Positions 29,588 through 38,605 of a stretch of 64,000 nucleotides of DNA are shown piece after piece. This DNA comes from Novosphingobium sp. GTDB lineage: Bacteria; Pseudomonadota; Alphaproteobacteria; Sphingomonadales; Sphingomonadaceae. The stretch spans positions 52,010-116,009 of the forward strand of contig NZ_JAIEPN010000043.1 of assembly GCF_019748365.1 (NCBI RefSeq), given 5' to 3'. Below the pieces are notes generated by a model. The model made no database searches. It was not told the DNA's origin and saw nothing but the letters and a program-made list of their open reading frames with translations. The stretch's first letter is position 1, and each line of letters opens with the position of its first letter. Position numbers and translations under genes: made by a program.

Positions 29588-29833
29588 GGCCCTCTCCGCC
29601 CGCAATGCTGTTCTCAACTGGATATGTCACGGGTCCTTGGCAGAAGGTGATCGCACAAATCACGCGGCGAACAAGAACAATTCAATCCAGATGCGAATGC
29701 TCGGCACATCCTTGGCCCGTCTTCGCGGGGTTCGCGTGCCGATCAGGGACCGCGACAAGGTTGTCTGCATGCGGGTTAAGGTTTATCAATGTTTAGTTGA
29801 TTCGAGTTCGCTTCAAATTAGGGGATGATTGCG

Positions 29834-30541
29834 ATGGTCCGCGTTTCCATTGCCACTCTGGCGACAGCCATGGCGCTGGCTGGCGTCCAACCCGCTCTTG
29901 GCCAGAGTGCACCGGTAAGCGAGTCCGAAATCCATTGCTTCGTCTCGGGATGTGATGAGCCGAGCGCGGCACCGGCACCGCAGGCCAGTGGCAGCGCGGA
30001 TGCGAATGCCGGTGATGATCCGTGCATGACGACCGGCGTCTGCCCGGCCGGCGAAACCAAGGGGTTCCACCTCTCCGGTGCCGCCCCGCGTCCGGTTGCT
30101 ACCCGGCCCAACGCACCGGCTTCGGGCCGTTCCGGCCTTGTGAACACCGGTTCGGCTGCGAGAATGGGCGGTGCCGGTCGCCGCACGCCGCAGGCGCTTC
30201 CGGCCACGCGCCGTGCGCTCGATATGCGCCTTTCGTTTGAAAAGAGCTCGGCCGAGCTGACGCCGGATGCGCGCCAGCAGGCAGACGTGTTCGCGCGCGA
30301 GCTCGCCAGCGCCTCGGGCAACCGTCAGTTCGTCATCGAAGGACACACCGACAGCAAGGGGCCCGCCGCGTTCAACCGGTCGCTTTCCCGCGCCCGTGCG
30401 CAGGCCGTTGTGCAGTATCTGGTGAGCAAGGGCGTTCCGCAGACCAAGCTCCGTGCGGTGGGCTATGGCTCAGACCATCCGCGCGAGGGCATGTCCGCGA
30501 CCGATCCCAGCAATCGCCGCGTGGAGATCGTGCGGTATTGA
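29834..30541 (+). CDS. OmpA-family peptidoglycan-binding protein
   Basis: Periplasmic or outer-membrane-associated protein (235 residues) with a signal peptide (VRVSIATLATAMALAG, cleavage near QPALG-QS) and a central low-complexity region with two cysteine-containing clusters. The C-terminal OmpA domain (about 130-235) carries FVIEGHTDSKG, NRSLSRARAQAVVQYLVSKG and SNRRVEIVRY, which binds diaminopimelate-type peptidoglycan. The ATG at 29834 is preferred because GGGG is correctly spaced. An ATG 9 bases earlier is possible. In a T6SS cluster without TssJ it is a candidate wall or outer-membrane anchor for the membrane complex. Confidence 0.85.
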   Translation: MVRVSIATLATAMALAGVQPALGQSAPVSESEIHCFVSGCDEPSAAPAPQASGSADANAGDDPCMTTGVCPAGETKGFHLSGAAPRPVATRPNAPASGRSGLVNTGSAARMGGAGRRTPQALPATRRALDMRLSFEKSSAELTPDARQQADVFARELASASGNRQFVIEGHTDSKGPAAFNRSLSRARAQAVVQYLVSKGVPQTKLRAVGYGSDHPREGMSATDPSNRRVEIVRY

Positions 30542-30587
30542 GCCGCGCTGACTGCCGTTCTCACATCCGATTGAAAGGAGCAGCCCG

Positions 30588-31178
30588 GTGGCGTTCGATG
30601 GGATGTGGGCCGGGTTCGGCTTTGAGAGCGGCGGCGAGATCATCTTCGGGTTAGGTCAGCAGAAGGGCATTCTCTGGTCTGTCCATGATGCCTTCACCGA
30701 TCCTCGGCGCACCAGATGGTGCACCTTTCAGCAGGAATCCGCGAGCATAGGCCTGGGCTTGGGCGGATCCGGCGGCATAAACTTCATTGTCGGGTACAAT
30801 GCCGCAGTGCCCGAAGATTTCGACCGGGCGAGCGGGGCCGAGTTCGATTTTTCCATCGATCTGGCCTTGGGTAAATTGGACAAGTATTTCAGGAATCTGC
30901 CAGAACTGATCGAACTTGCGGCGATAGGGCGCAAATTTGATCCAAACCTGATTGCTGTCGCAAATACGATGAAGAAGTACGAGAACAGTCGCGTTCTGAA
31001 AGCAGCAATTGAAAATCTGGCCAAGAACCAGTCAAGTGTCTTTGATACCCTGAAAGGTGAGGTCACCATGCTTTCGTTCCCGATCCCGGGTGCAGGAGGC
31101 GGCCTGCGCCTTTCGGTCAAGATGAAAGCGGAAAACACGTCCGTGCTGTCATTCGGAACGATGGATTTCAGTTCCTAG
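30588..31178 (+). CDS. T6SS-linked protein of unknown function
   Basis: A 196-residue protein starting at GTG with a near-perfect AAAGGAG eight bases upstream. It has no signal peptide or membrane segment. The first half is rich in glycine and aromatic residues with beta-strand character (FGFESGGEIIFGLGQQ, SIGLGLGGSGGINFIVGYN). The middle is helical (KYFRNLPELIELAAIG) and the end is again strand-like (GGGLRLSVKMK). I do not recognise the family. It sits between the OmpA gene and the convergent PAAR gene. Codon use is slightly less GC-biased than its neighbours at 30880-31070, which may indicate a cargo gene. Candidate effector or effector chaperone, but no catalytic motif was seen. Confidence 0.75.
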   Translation: MAFDGMWAGFGFESGGEIIFGLGQQKGILWSVHDAFTDPRRTRWCTFQQESASIGLGLGGSGGINFIVGYNAAVPEDFDRASGAEFDFSIDLALGKLDKYFRNLPELIELAAIGRKFDPNLIAVANTMKKYENSRVLKAAIENLAKNQSSVFDTLKGEVTMLSFPIPGAGGGLRLSVKMKAENTSVLSFGTMDFSS

Positions 31179-31206
31179 ACAGCCTGACAGCCTGCTTGAC
31201 GGGTTG

Positions 31207-31497
31207 TTATCCCCCCACGATCACCGTGAAGCACCCCAGCACGATGTTTCCGCCGTGCGCGGTCAGATCACCGATGCGCGCTTGCGGCATGCTGCCGGTG
31301 ATCACCGTGGCGCTCCCCTTTACGATCGTATCAGGCGGGCCAACGCACACCGCCATGTCGGAAACCCGGGCGGCGGGAAGGGAGCCGATCAGGACGTTAG
31401 GCTGCCCCGGCGCCGAGATCGGACCGCCTACGTGGGGCACAACGCCTGTAACCATAGGGCAGACATGCATATCTGTAAGTCGCGCGGCGGGCGGCAT
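31207..31497 (-). CDS. PAAR-domain T6SS spike-tip protein
   Basis: A 96-residue stand-alone PAAR protein that caps the VgrG trimer and sharpens the T6SS spike. It shows repeated PAAR-type blocks (PPAARLTDMHVCPM, LPAARVSDMAVCVGPP, MPQARIGDLTAHGG) with the histidine and cysteine positions used for metal binding in the tip. The ATG at 31495-31497 is chosen over an upstream opening because the PAAR core begins at once. It carries no C-terminal toxin extension, so effectors must bind non-covalently or through VgrG. It is divergent from tssA. Confidence 0.93.
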   Translation of the reverse strand: MPPAARLTDMHVCPMVTGVVPHVGGPISAPGQPNVLIGSLPAARVSDMAVCVGPPDTIVKGSATVITGSMPQARIGDLTAHGGNIVLGCFTVIVGG

Positions 31498-31625
31498 AAG
31501 TTTTCCCGATCCGATCAGTGGTGCGGGGATAGTAGCAGTAGTACGTGATCGGTTCAAAAAAAAGTGGAGTGCGCACGCGAAAGCTGTCAGTTTGCTTGGG
31601 GCTTGAGGTTATTTGAGGGTGGCGC

Positions 31626-32771
31626 GTGCTCATTGACGATGAACGGCGGGCTGCGGTGCTGGCTCCTATCAACGATTCGGTCGGATCAGATGGTCGCGGC
31701 GACGAAGGTGATGCCGCAGATTTGCTGCGCGAGATTCGCTCGCAGCGCAAAGCCATAGTCCGGATCGAGCAGACTGCGGCAATGACCGACGATGATGTCG
31801 TGCTTCCTCCCGGCGCCTGGGATTGGGAAACGCTGGCCGAGAACGCGCTGGATTATCTTGCCGAGCACGGCAAGGACCTTGAGCCGATGAGCGTGGTGAT
31901 CGAGGCCGCCGCCCGCAGCGAGGGGCTGGGCGATCTTGCCGCTGCGATGACGCTGCTGGCGGACCTTGTCGAAGCCTTCTGGGAACAGGGCCTGTACCCG
32001 GCCGAAGACGAGGATGGGCTGGAAACCCGCTTCCAGCCCTTGTCCGGCCTTTCGGGTGGCAGCAACGATCGCGATGGCTCGATGATCCAGCCGCTGCGCA
32101 ATCTGGTGATCGCGCGCACGGGCGAGGGCGATCTGCGCTATCTCGACAAGGTGCGGGCTGATCTTGCGATGGCCGCCTCGCAGGGCCTTTCCGGCGAGGC
32201 GAAGACTGCGCGGCTCGATGAAGCGAGCACGCTCACCCGCACGATTGAAGGGCATGCCCGGCGTCTTTCGGGGGATGTGCTGTCGCGTCAGGCGAAGCTG
32301 GCGGGAGAGGCTGAGGATGCCTGGCGGCGGGCCATCGGGTTCATCATCGAACGTACCAAGCCGCAGATGCCGGCTGCGTCAAAGCTTGGCGACGAGCTTC
32401 GCGCAATGCGCCAGTGGCTCCTGACGATGGCGCCCACGCAGGCCGCCGAGGAAGCGCCGGCAGAGCAGGCCGAGCCTGTCGGGGGAGGCGAAGCGCCCGC
32501 TGGCGGCGCTGCTGCTGCGCAGCCTGGCGGCTTTGTTGCCGGCAAGATTACGCGCCGCGAGGATGCGCTCAAGGCGATTGCCGCCGCAGCGGATTACTTT
32601 CAGCAACATGAACCACTTTCGCCGCTTGCTGAAACGCTGCGCGAGGTTGACCGAAGGGCGCGCATGAGTCTTCATGACTTCCTGACGGAACTTATTCCAG
32701 ACGATTCGGCGCGTAAGGATTTCTACTGGCGCTCTGGTATCAAGCCACCGTCGGGTGACAAAGAGTCGTAA
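31626..32771 (+). CDS. tssA: TssA, T6SS baseplate/tail assembly cap
   Basis: Organises baseplate and sheath-tube polymerisation in the cytoplasm. Length is 381 residues with a GTG start and a GAGGGTGG site just upstream. The ImpA N-terminal domain occupies about residues 55-185, with [19 protein letters not shown] and PLRNLVIAR. The middle is helical, and an Ala/Pro/Gly-rich linker at about 275-310 precedes a C-terminal part with [26 protein letters not shown] and [10 protein letters not shown], matching the short TssA class. It is the first gene of the structural operon. Confidence 0.93.
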   Translation: MLIDDERRAAVLAPINDSVGSDGRGDEGDAADLLREIRSQRKAIVRIEQTAAMTDDDVVLPPGAWDWETLAENALDYLAEHGKDLEPMSVVIEAAARSEGLGDLAAAMTLLADLVEAFWEQGLYPAEDEDGLETRFQPLSGLSGGSNDRDGSMIQPLRNLVIARTGEGDLRYLDKVRADLAMAASQGLSGEAKTARLDEASTLTRTIEGHARRLSGDVLSRQAKLAGEAEDAWRRAIGFIIERTKPQMPAASKLGDELRAMRQWLLTMAPTQAAEEAPAEQAEPVGGGEAPAGGAAAAQPGGFVAGKITRREDALKAIAAAADYFQQHEPLSPLAETLREVDRRARMSLHDFLTELIPDDSARKDFYWRSGIKPPSGDKES

Positions 32772-32848
32772 GACGAGAACTGAGAGATGGCTCCGGTTTG
32801 GGGCAACGGGCTGAATTGACGGCGCGTGCGGAATCTAGGGAGATCGAC

Positions 32849-33361
32849 ATGGCTGACTCGGTACATGACAAGCTCAAGCGCGTGCGCAAGCCGCGAGTCC
32901 ACATCACTTATGATGTTGAGACCGAAGGCGCTCAGGAGGTCAAGGAATTGCCCTTCGTCGTCGGCGTGATGGGTGACTTTTCGGGCGACTCCGCGGTCGC
33001 CAAGAAGAGCCTCAAGGAACGCAAGTTCGTTGACCTCAAGAAGGACAAGTTCGATCAGGTCATGGCCAAGATCGAGCCGGGCGTGAAGATGAAGGTCGAG
33101 AACACGCTCGAGAAGAATGGCAAGGAATTCGAGGTCAACCTCAAGTTCAGCTCGATGGACGACTTTGAGCCCGAGAAGATCGTCGAACAGGTCGAGCCGC
33201 TGCGCAAGCTGATGGAAACCCGCAACCGGCTGCGCGATCTCATGGCCAAGGCCGACAGTTCCGAAGAGCTCGAAAGCCTTCTCGAACAGATTCTTGGCGA
33301 TCAGGACAAGCTGAGCCAGCTCTCCGCCCAGCTTGGCAACAGCGAAAAGCCCTCGGAGTAA
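32849..33361 (+). CDS. tssB: TssB, small subunit of the contractile sheath
   Basis: Forms the sheath with TssC (170 residues, standard length). Characteristic text is [20 protein letters not shown] near the start, [10 protein letters not shown], and the [19 protein letters not shown] block, plus a C-terminal helix ([17 protein letters not shown]). The ATG is preceded by AGGGAG. It lies 4 bases before tssC. Confidence 0.96.
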   Translation: MADSVHDKLKRVRKPRVHITYDVETEGAQEVKELPFVVGVMGDFSGDSAVAKKSLKERKFVDLKKDKFDQVMAKIEPGVKMKVENTLEKNGKEFEVNLKFSSMDDFEPEKIVEQVEPLRKLMETRNRLRDLMAKADSSEELESLLEQILGDQDKLSQLSAQLGNSEKPSE

Positions 33362-33365
33362 GGCA

Positions 33366-34862
33366 ATGGCAGAAATGGAAACCCAAGGCGGCGCGGCCGT
33401 CAGCACCGAGACTGTGAACGCTCCGGTCAGCCTGCTGGACGAAGCGATTGCCGTCACCAAGCAGACCGAACCGACACGGGTCGAGGAACTCATGCGCACG
33501 CTCGCCGAAGAGGCGATGAGCGGAACGGTGCAGTTCAACAAGAACCTCACCGTCACGCTGCGTGATGCGATTGCCAAGATCGATGCGCAAATTTCCGAAC
33601 AGCTCGCAGCGATCATGCATGCAGAGAAGTTCAAGAAGCTCGAAGGCAGCTGGCGCGGTCTGCACTATCTTGTGAAGAACACGGAAATCAGCACCACGCT
33701 GCGGGTGCAGATGCTGAACGTCACCAAGAAGGAGATCGCCAACGATCTCGCCAAGGCGACGGACTTCGACCAGTCGACCCTGTTCAAGAAGGTCTACGAA
33801 GAGCAGTTCGGCATGGCGGGCGGCGAGCCGTTCGGTGCGCTGGTCGGTGACTTCTATTTCGGCAAGCACCCCGACGATATCGAGCTGCTCACCAACATCT
33901 CGAGCGTCGCGGCAGCCGGCTTCACGCCCTTCGTTTCGGCGGCGGATGCAAATCTGTTCAGCATGGACAGCTTCAAGGAGCTCTCCAAGCCGATGGACAT
34001 GAAGCAGATGTTCGAGACGGCCGACTACCAGAAGTGGAACGGCTTCCGGCAGACCGAGGACGCCCGCTTTGTCACTCTGACGATGCCCCGCGTGCTTGCC
34101 CGCCTGCCCTATGGCCGCGATACCAAAAAGGTCGAGGCGTTCGAGTACGAGGAAGCACCGCGCGATGCCAATGGTGCGCCCAAGGCGATGGATCACGATG
34201 ACTATTGCTGGATGAATGCGGCCTATGCGCTCGCGGCGCGGATGACCGATGCCTTCTCGCAGTATGGCTGGTGCACTGCCATCCGCGGGGCCGAGGGCGG
34301 CGGCAAGGTTGCCAATCTGCCGACCCACGTGTTCCAGTCGGATGACGGTGATCTCGATACGCAGTGCCCGACCGAGATCGGCATTACCGACCGCCGCGAG
34401 AAGGAACTGTCAGACCTCGGGTTCCTGCCGCTGTGTCATTACAAGAATACCGATTACTCGGTGTTCTTCGGTGCGCAGACCACGCAGAAGCCCAAGGTCT
34501 ACGACCGGCCCGAGGCAACGGCGAATGCCGCGATCTCGGCGCGTCTGCCCTACATCATGGCGACGAGCCGTTTCGCCCATTATCTCAAGGTGATGGCGCG
34601 CGACAAGATCGGCTCGTTCATGGAAGCCAGCGATTGCGAGACCTGGCTGAACCGCTGGATCAAGAACTACGTCAACGCGACGGAAGGTGCCGGGCAGGAA
34701 TCGCGTGCCAAGTACCCGCTTCGCGAGGCGCGGGTCGAGGTCAAGGAAGTGCCGGGCTCGCCCGGCTCCTACAGCGCGGTGGCGCACCTGCGGCCCTGGC
34801 TGCAGTTTGAGGAACTGACGACCTCGATGCGCCTGGTTGCCCGCATCCCGACCGCGGCCTGA
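33366..34862 (+). CDS. tssC: TssC, large subunit of the contractile sheath
   Basis: Large sheath subunit (498 residues). Family segments include KKLEGSWRGLHYLVKNTE, DFDQSTLFKKVYEEQFGMAGG, MPRVLARLPYG, RFAHYLKVMARDKIGS and the C-terminal ARVEVKEVPGSPGSYSAVAHLRPW. The start ATG follows a GGAG that overlaps the tssB stop. This copy directly follows tssB and has full length, so it should be the main sheath partner. A divergent paralogue follows it. Confidence 0.96.
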   Translation: MAEMETQGGAAVSTETVNAPVSLLDEAIAVTKQTEPTRVEELMRTLAEEAMSGTVQFNKNLTVTLRDAIAKIDAQISEQLAAIMHAEKFKKLEGSWRGLHYLVKNTEISTTLRVQMLNVTKKEIANDLAKATDFDQSTLFKKVYEEQFGMAGGEPFGALVGDFYFGKHPDDIELLTNISSVAAAGFTPFVSAADANLFSMDSFKELSKPMDMKQMFETADYQKWNGFRQTEDARFVTLTMPRVLARLPYGRDTKKVEAFEYEEAPRDANGAPKAMDHDDYCWMNAAYALAARMTDAFSQYGWCTAIRGAEGGGKVANLPTHVFQSDDGDLDTQCPTEIGITDRREKELSDLGFLPLCHYKNTDYSVFFGAQTTQKPKVYDRPEATANAAISARLPYIMATSRFAHYLKVMARDKIGSFMEASDCETWLNRWIKNYVNATEGAGQESRAKYPLREARVEVKEVPGSPGSYSAVAHLRPWLQFEELTTSMRLVARIPTAA

Positions 34863-34877
34863 TACGCGGCATAGCCA

Positions 34878-36290
34878 ATGGCGTCGTCGCCAGCCAAGGC
34901 CGCAGTGCCTGACGCGGAGACGACGCCAGCGGCGCTTTCGTCTGCAAGGGAACGGTCTGATTCGGCTGCCGTGCGTGCGCGCGTCAATGCGCTCATCGCC
35001 CGGATCGATCGCGATCTGGGCCGGCAACTGGATGCTATCCTGCATCATCCGGCCTTCAAAAAGCTCGAAGCCCTGTGGCGCGGGGTGAGGTGGCTGATCG
35101 ATGATCTCGATGATCCGTCGGTCTGTGTCCGCATTCTTGATGTTCGCTGGACGGAGATAGCGCGCGACCTCGAACGCGCGCTCGATTTTGACCAAAGCAC
35201 CGTTTTCGATCTGGTCTACAGTCAGGAATTCGGCATGCCGGGCGGGCGGCCCTATGGCATGGTCGTCGTAGATCATGCCGTGTCGCACCGGCTCGGCCGC
35301 GGCAGCAGGGTTGATGATGTCGAAGTACTCGAAGGCTTGATGGGCGTTGCAGCCGCAGCGTTCACGCCCTTCGTATTCGGTGTCGACCCTGCGATGCTCG
35401 CGCTCGACCAGCTCGACGAGATCGACCTGCGGCAGGAACTTGGCGCGACATTTGCCGATCCGCAGTTCGGCCGCTGGAACCGGATGCGCCTGCGCCCTGA
35501 CAGCCGCTTTCTGGCCGGGGTGGTTACACGCCTGCTGGTGCGCCACCCGCACCGGGGGCGCGATCATCCCCGGCTCGGCTTCGTCTATGACGAGAAAGTC
35601 TCGGACACGCGGGACCTGCTGTGGCTCCATGGCGGCTTCGCCCTCGCGCACGTGGCCCTGCGCGCCATGGCCCGGCACCGTTGGCCGGCGGCGATCCGCG
35701 GCACCGTGCCACCGGGCGAGGGGGGGCTTGTCGATGGCCCTGTGCGCCATTTCATCCCCAGTGATGAGCCCGGCTTCGTGGTGCGCTATCCGGTGGAGGC
35801 TGCTGTTTCCGAAGGTCAGGAAGTCGTGCTCAACGACAATGGCCTTCTGGCGCTGCGCCAGATGCACCTCACTGGCAATGTCGCGTTCATGAACCTTCCC
35901 AGCCTGCACCGTCCGCCCGATTACGATGGCGAGGCGGCGCGCATGAATGCCAAGATGGGCGGCATGCTCAACTATGTGCTGTGCGTGGCCAGATTTGCCC
36001 ACTACGTAAAGGTGATCGCGCGCGATTGGGTGGGGAAGTACAATGATGCGGCCGAGTGCGAGCGCCTGCTGCAGCGCTGGTTGCAGACTTATGTCACCGG
36101 CAACGATGACGCGAGCCCGGAAATGCGCGTCCGCTACCCGCTCCGCGAGGGCCGCGTGAGCGTCGCCGAACTGCCCGGCAAGCCCGGCAGCTATGGCTGT
36201 GACATCTACCTTCGTCCGCACTATCAGCTCGATCAGATCACGTCCGAGTTTCGTCTCACCACCGTGATCGGCACGGAGGGGGCGGGCTGA
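34878..36290 (+). CDS. TssC2, divergent second TssC-like sheath protein
   Basis: A 470-residue paralogue of TssC with the same fold order: KKLEALWRGVRWLIDDLDD, FDQSTVFDLVYSQEFGMPGG, TRLLVRHPH, RFAHYVKVIARDWVGKY and SYGCDIYLRPHYQLD. It is shorter and clearly diverged from the preceding copy. Rhizobium (ImpC/ImpD) and Agrobacterium (TssC41/TssC40) clusters also carry two such genes, so this is a lineage trait rather than a recent duplication. Its precise role is unresolved; it may form a special baseplate-proximal or cap layer. It overlaps tssE as TGATG at 36288-36292. Confidence 0.88.
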   Translation: MASSPAKAAVPDAETTPAALSSARERSDSAAVRARVNALIARIDRDLGRQLDAILHHPAFKKLEALWRGVRWLIDDLDDPSVCVRILDVRWTEIARDLERALDFDQSTVFDLVYSQEFGMPGGRPYGMVVVDHAVSHRLGRGSRVDDVEVLEGLMGVAAAAFTPFVFGVDPAMLALDQLDEIDLRQELGATFADPQFGRWNRMRLRPDSRFLAGVVTRLLVRHPHRGRDHPRLGFVYDEKVSDTRDLLWLHGGFALAHVALRAMARHRWPAAIRGTVPPGEGGLVDGPVRHFIPSDEPGFVVRYPVEAAVSEGQEVVLNDNGLLALRQMHLTGNVAFMNLPSLHRPPDYDGEAARMNAKMGGMLNYVLCVARFAHYVKVIARDWVGKYNDAAECERLLQRWLQTYVTGNDDASPEMRVRYPLREGRVSVAELPGKPGSYGCDIYLRPHYQLDQITSEFRLTTVIGTEGAG

Positions 36291-36760
36291 TGGCGCTCAC
36301 GATAACCCAGTCGCTGATCGATCGGCTGATGGACGATGATCCGGCGGGATCGGCCGATCATTACGAGACCGAGGAAGAGGCCGTTGCCCGGTACAAGGTG
36401 GCGCTGCGCCGCGATCTGGAAAGCCTGCTCAACACCACGCGCCCCTGGCTGCCCGTGCTGGAGCGCTATCCGGGGTTGGAGCGCACGATTGTCGCTTACG
36501 GCATGCCCGATCTTTCCACCGAGGACATGTCAGTGCCGGCAGTGCGCGAACGCGTCCGGCGCGTGATCGCGCAGGCCATCCGCGAGCACGAGCCGCGCTT
36601 GTCATCGATCGAAATCGAGATGGAGCACGGACCGACCTCACGCGGGATGCGCCTGCGGATCACGGCCGTGCTGACCGTGCTGCAAGGCGAGGAGCCGGTG
36701 ATGTACGAAGCGGCCGTGCGACCGGGCGACCGCGCGATTGAAGTGAAGCTCACCGCATGA
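36290..36760 (+). CDS. tssE: TssE, gp25-like baseplate protein
   Basis: A 156-residue baseplate wedge protein of the gp25 family. The N-terminal segment ITQSLIDRLMDDDP is typical. RRDLESLLNTTRPWLPV and a conserved YGMPDLS follow, then the baseplate helix RVRRVIAQAIREHEPRL that contains the conserved EPRL. It overlaps both neighbours (TGATG with tssC2, ATGA with tssF), showing tight translational coupling. Confidence 0.95.
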   Translation: MALTITQSLIDRLMDDDPAGSADHYETEEEAVARYKVALRRDLESLLNTTRPWLPVLERYPGLERTIVAYGMPDLSTEDMSVPAVRERVRRVIAQAIREHEPRLSSIEIEMEHGPTSRGMRLRITAVLTVLQGEEPVMYEAAVRPGDRAIEVKLTA

Positions 36761-38568
36761 TCGACGACCTGATTGCCTATTATCAGCGCGAACTCGACTA
36801 TCTCAAACGCAATGCGGGGGCATTTGCCGAAGCCTATCCCCGCTATGCCGCACGTCTGCGCATCAGCCGGGACGCGATCGAGGACCCCCACGTCAACCGC
36901 CTGATCGAGTCGGTGGCGTTCCTGAATGCGCGGCTTCGGCACAAGCTCGACGAGGATTACTCCGAGCTGTCCGATGCCCTGCTGCTCACGCTCTATCCGC
37001 ACCTGATCCAGCCGATTCCTTCGCTCATGGTGGTGCGCCTTGAGCCTGAGGCCGAGCTGGCGGAACCCGCGCTGGTGCCCGAAGGCACGATGATCACCAC
37101 CGAGGCGCTGGATGGCGTGGCCTGCCAGTTCCGCTTGTGCGCCGATACCAGGCTGCTGCCTCTGCGCCTCTCCGAAGCCGCGATGGTGGGGCCACCGTTC
37201 GATGCCCCGGTCTCGGTTCCCGGCGCGCGCGGGATGTTGCGGCTCGTGTTTGAAACGACCAAACCGGAAGTCGATCTCGCCGCGCTCGACATCGAGAGCC
37301 TGCGCCTGTTCATCAAGAGTGACGGCCGGCGCGCCCAGATCCTGCTGGAGCAGCTCGGTGCCAACTTTCTCGGCGCTGCTGTGGCGACCGGGCCAGGCGA
37401 TGCCGGTGCCGCGCTGCTGGGTCAGGACTGCGTCACCTTGCTGGGCCTCGATGAAGCGGGCCTGCTGCTGCCGCAGACCACGACCGCCCGCAAGTCCTAC
37501 GGGCTGCTGCAGGAACACTTCGCCTATCCGCAGAAGCACTTGTTCTTTCGGATTTCCGGCCTCGATCGTCGGCTGCTTGTCGCGACCGGCAACCGCTTCG
37601 AGCTCTACCTGTTCTTCGACCGCGTGGCGAGCGAGCTTGAGCGCGTGGTGCGCGCCGACGATTTCGATCTGCATGCCGTTCCTGCACTCAACCTGTTCCC
37701 GGTGGAAGCGGAGCCGATCCACTTGGATCACACCTCGGTCGAATACCGCATCGTACCCGATGCCCGCGCCGAGGATGCGCTCGAAGTCCATTCGGTCACC
37801 AAGGTCATCCTGCAGACGGCTAGCGGCGAACGGATCGAGGCGCCTTCGCTCTATTCCTTCGAACCCGGCACGAATGCATCCAGCACCCTGTTTCATGCGG
37901 TCTCGCGGCGTTCCAGCTTCAGCAAGGGCGGGGGTGACGATGTTTTCCTGACCGTTGCGGACCTCGCGGCAAAACTGCATGTCGATGATACCACTGTGGT
38001 GAACGCGTCGATCCTTGCCACCAATCGCGAATTGCCGGCGCGGTTGCCCTTCGGTGGCGGACGGCCCTGGCTTGAGGTTGCTGGCACGATCAATGGCCTT
38101 GCCGGTATCAGCGCGCTCACCAAGCCGACGCCGACCCGGCGGCCCACGCGCGGATCGGCAGCCCATTGGAAACTGATCGGTCAGCTGTCGCTCAACTATC
38201 TTTCGCTGGTGGGTAATGAGCGGTCTGCGCAGGCCTTGCGCGAAGTTCTGGCGATCTACGACACCGGCAATACGCCCGACAGCGAGTATCTGCGCGAACG
38301 ATTGATCGGCATCTCCTCGGAACCCGGCGTCGCGCGGCTGCGCTTTCGCGGGCATGCTGCGATGTGTTCCGGTATCGATGTGACACTGGTGATCGATGAC
38401 GAGCGGCTTTCCGGATCGGGTTCGTTCCTGCTCTGTGCAGTGATCGAGCGGTTTCTTGCAGGGGCCTGTGCGCTCAACAGCTTCGTGCGCGTGACGGCGC
38501 GGCTCCAGCGCGAAACCGGGGCCTGGAAAACCTGGCCGCCGCGCGTCGGCGATCGGCCGCTGGTGTGA
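36757..38568 (+). CDS. tssF: TssF, baseplate wedge protein
   Basis: A 603-residue baseplate component (VasA/ImpG family), expected to form TssF2-TssG wedges with the next gene. It opens with YYQRELDYLKRNAGAFAEAYP and AARLRI, and contains the SVAFLNARLRHKLDEDYSEL and LYPHLIQPIPSL blocks of the family. RLFIKSDGRRAQILLEQL, a central YRIVPDARAEDALEVHSV, and a C-terminal LRGVP-like module (RFRGHAAMCSGIDVTLVID) follow. It is translationally coupled to tssE. Confidence 0.95.
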   Translation: MIDDLIAYYQRELDYLKRNAGAFAEAYPRYAARLRISRDAIEDPHVNRLIESVAFLNARLRHKLDEDYSELSDALLLTLYPHLIQPIPSLMVVRLEPEAELAEPALVPEGTMITTEALDGVACQFRLCADTRLLPLRLSEAAMVGPPFDAPVSVPGARGMLRLVFETTKPEVDLAALDIESLRLFIKSDGRRAQILLEQLGANFLGAAVATGPGDAGAALLGQDCVTLLGLDEAGLLLPQTTTARKSYGLLQEHFAYPQKHLFFRISGLDRRLLVATGNRFELYLFFDRVASELERVVRADDFDLHAVPALNLFPVEAEPIHLDHTSVEYRIVPDARAEDALEVHSVTKVILQTASGERIEAPSLYSFEPGTNASSTLFHAVSRRSSFSKGGGDDVFLTVADLAAKLHVDDTTVVNASILATNRELPARLPFGGGRPWLEVAGTINGLAGISALTKPTPTRRPTRGSAAHWKLIGQLSLNYLSLVGNERSAQALREVLAIYDTGNTPDSEYLRERLIGISSEPGVARLRFRGHAAMCSGIDVTLVIDDERLSGSGSFLLCAVIERFLAGACALNSFVRVTARLQRETGAWKTWPPRVGDRPLV

Positions 38569-38605
38569 TGGCAAGGCGGCGGGCCGAGATGGGCGGAGTG
38601 CGTCG

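Noticed and set aside
34410..36221. 603-residue minus-strand open frame across tssC/tssC2
   Set aside because: Antisense to two sheath genes with clear family motifs; His/Arg-rich shadow composition.
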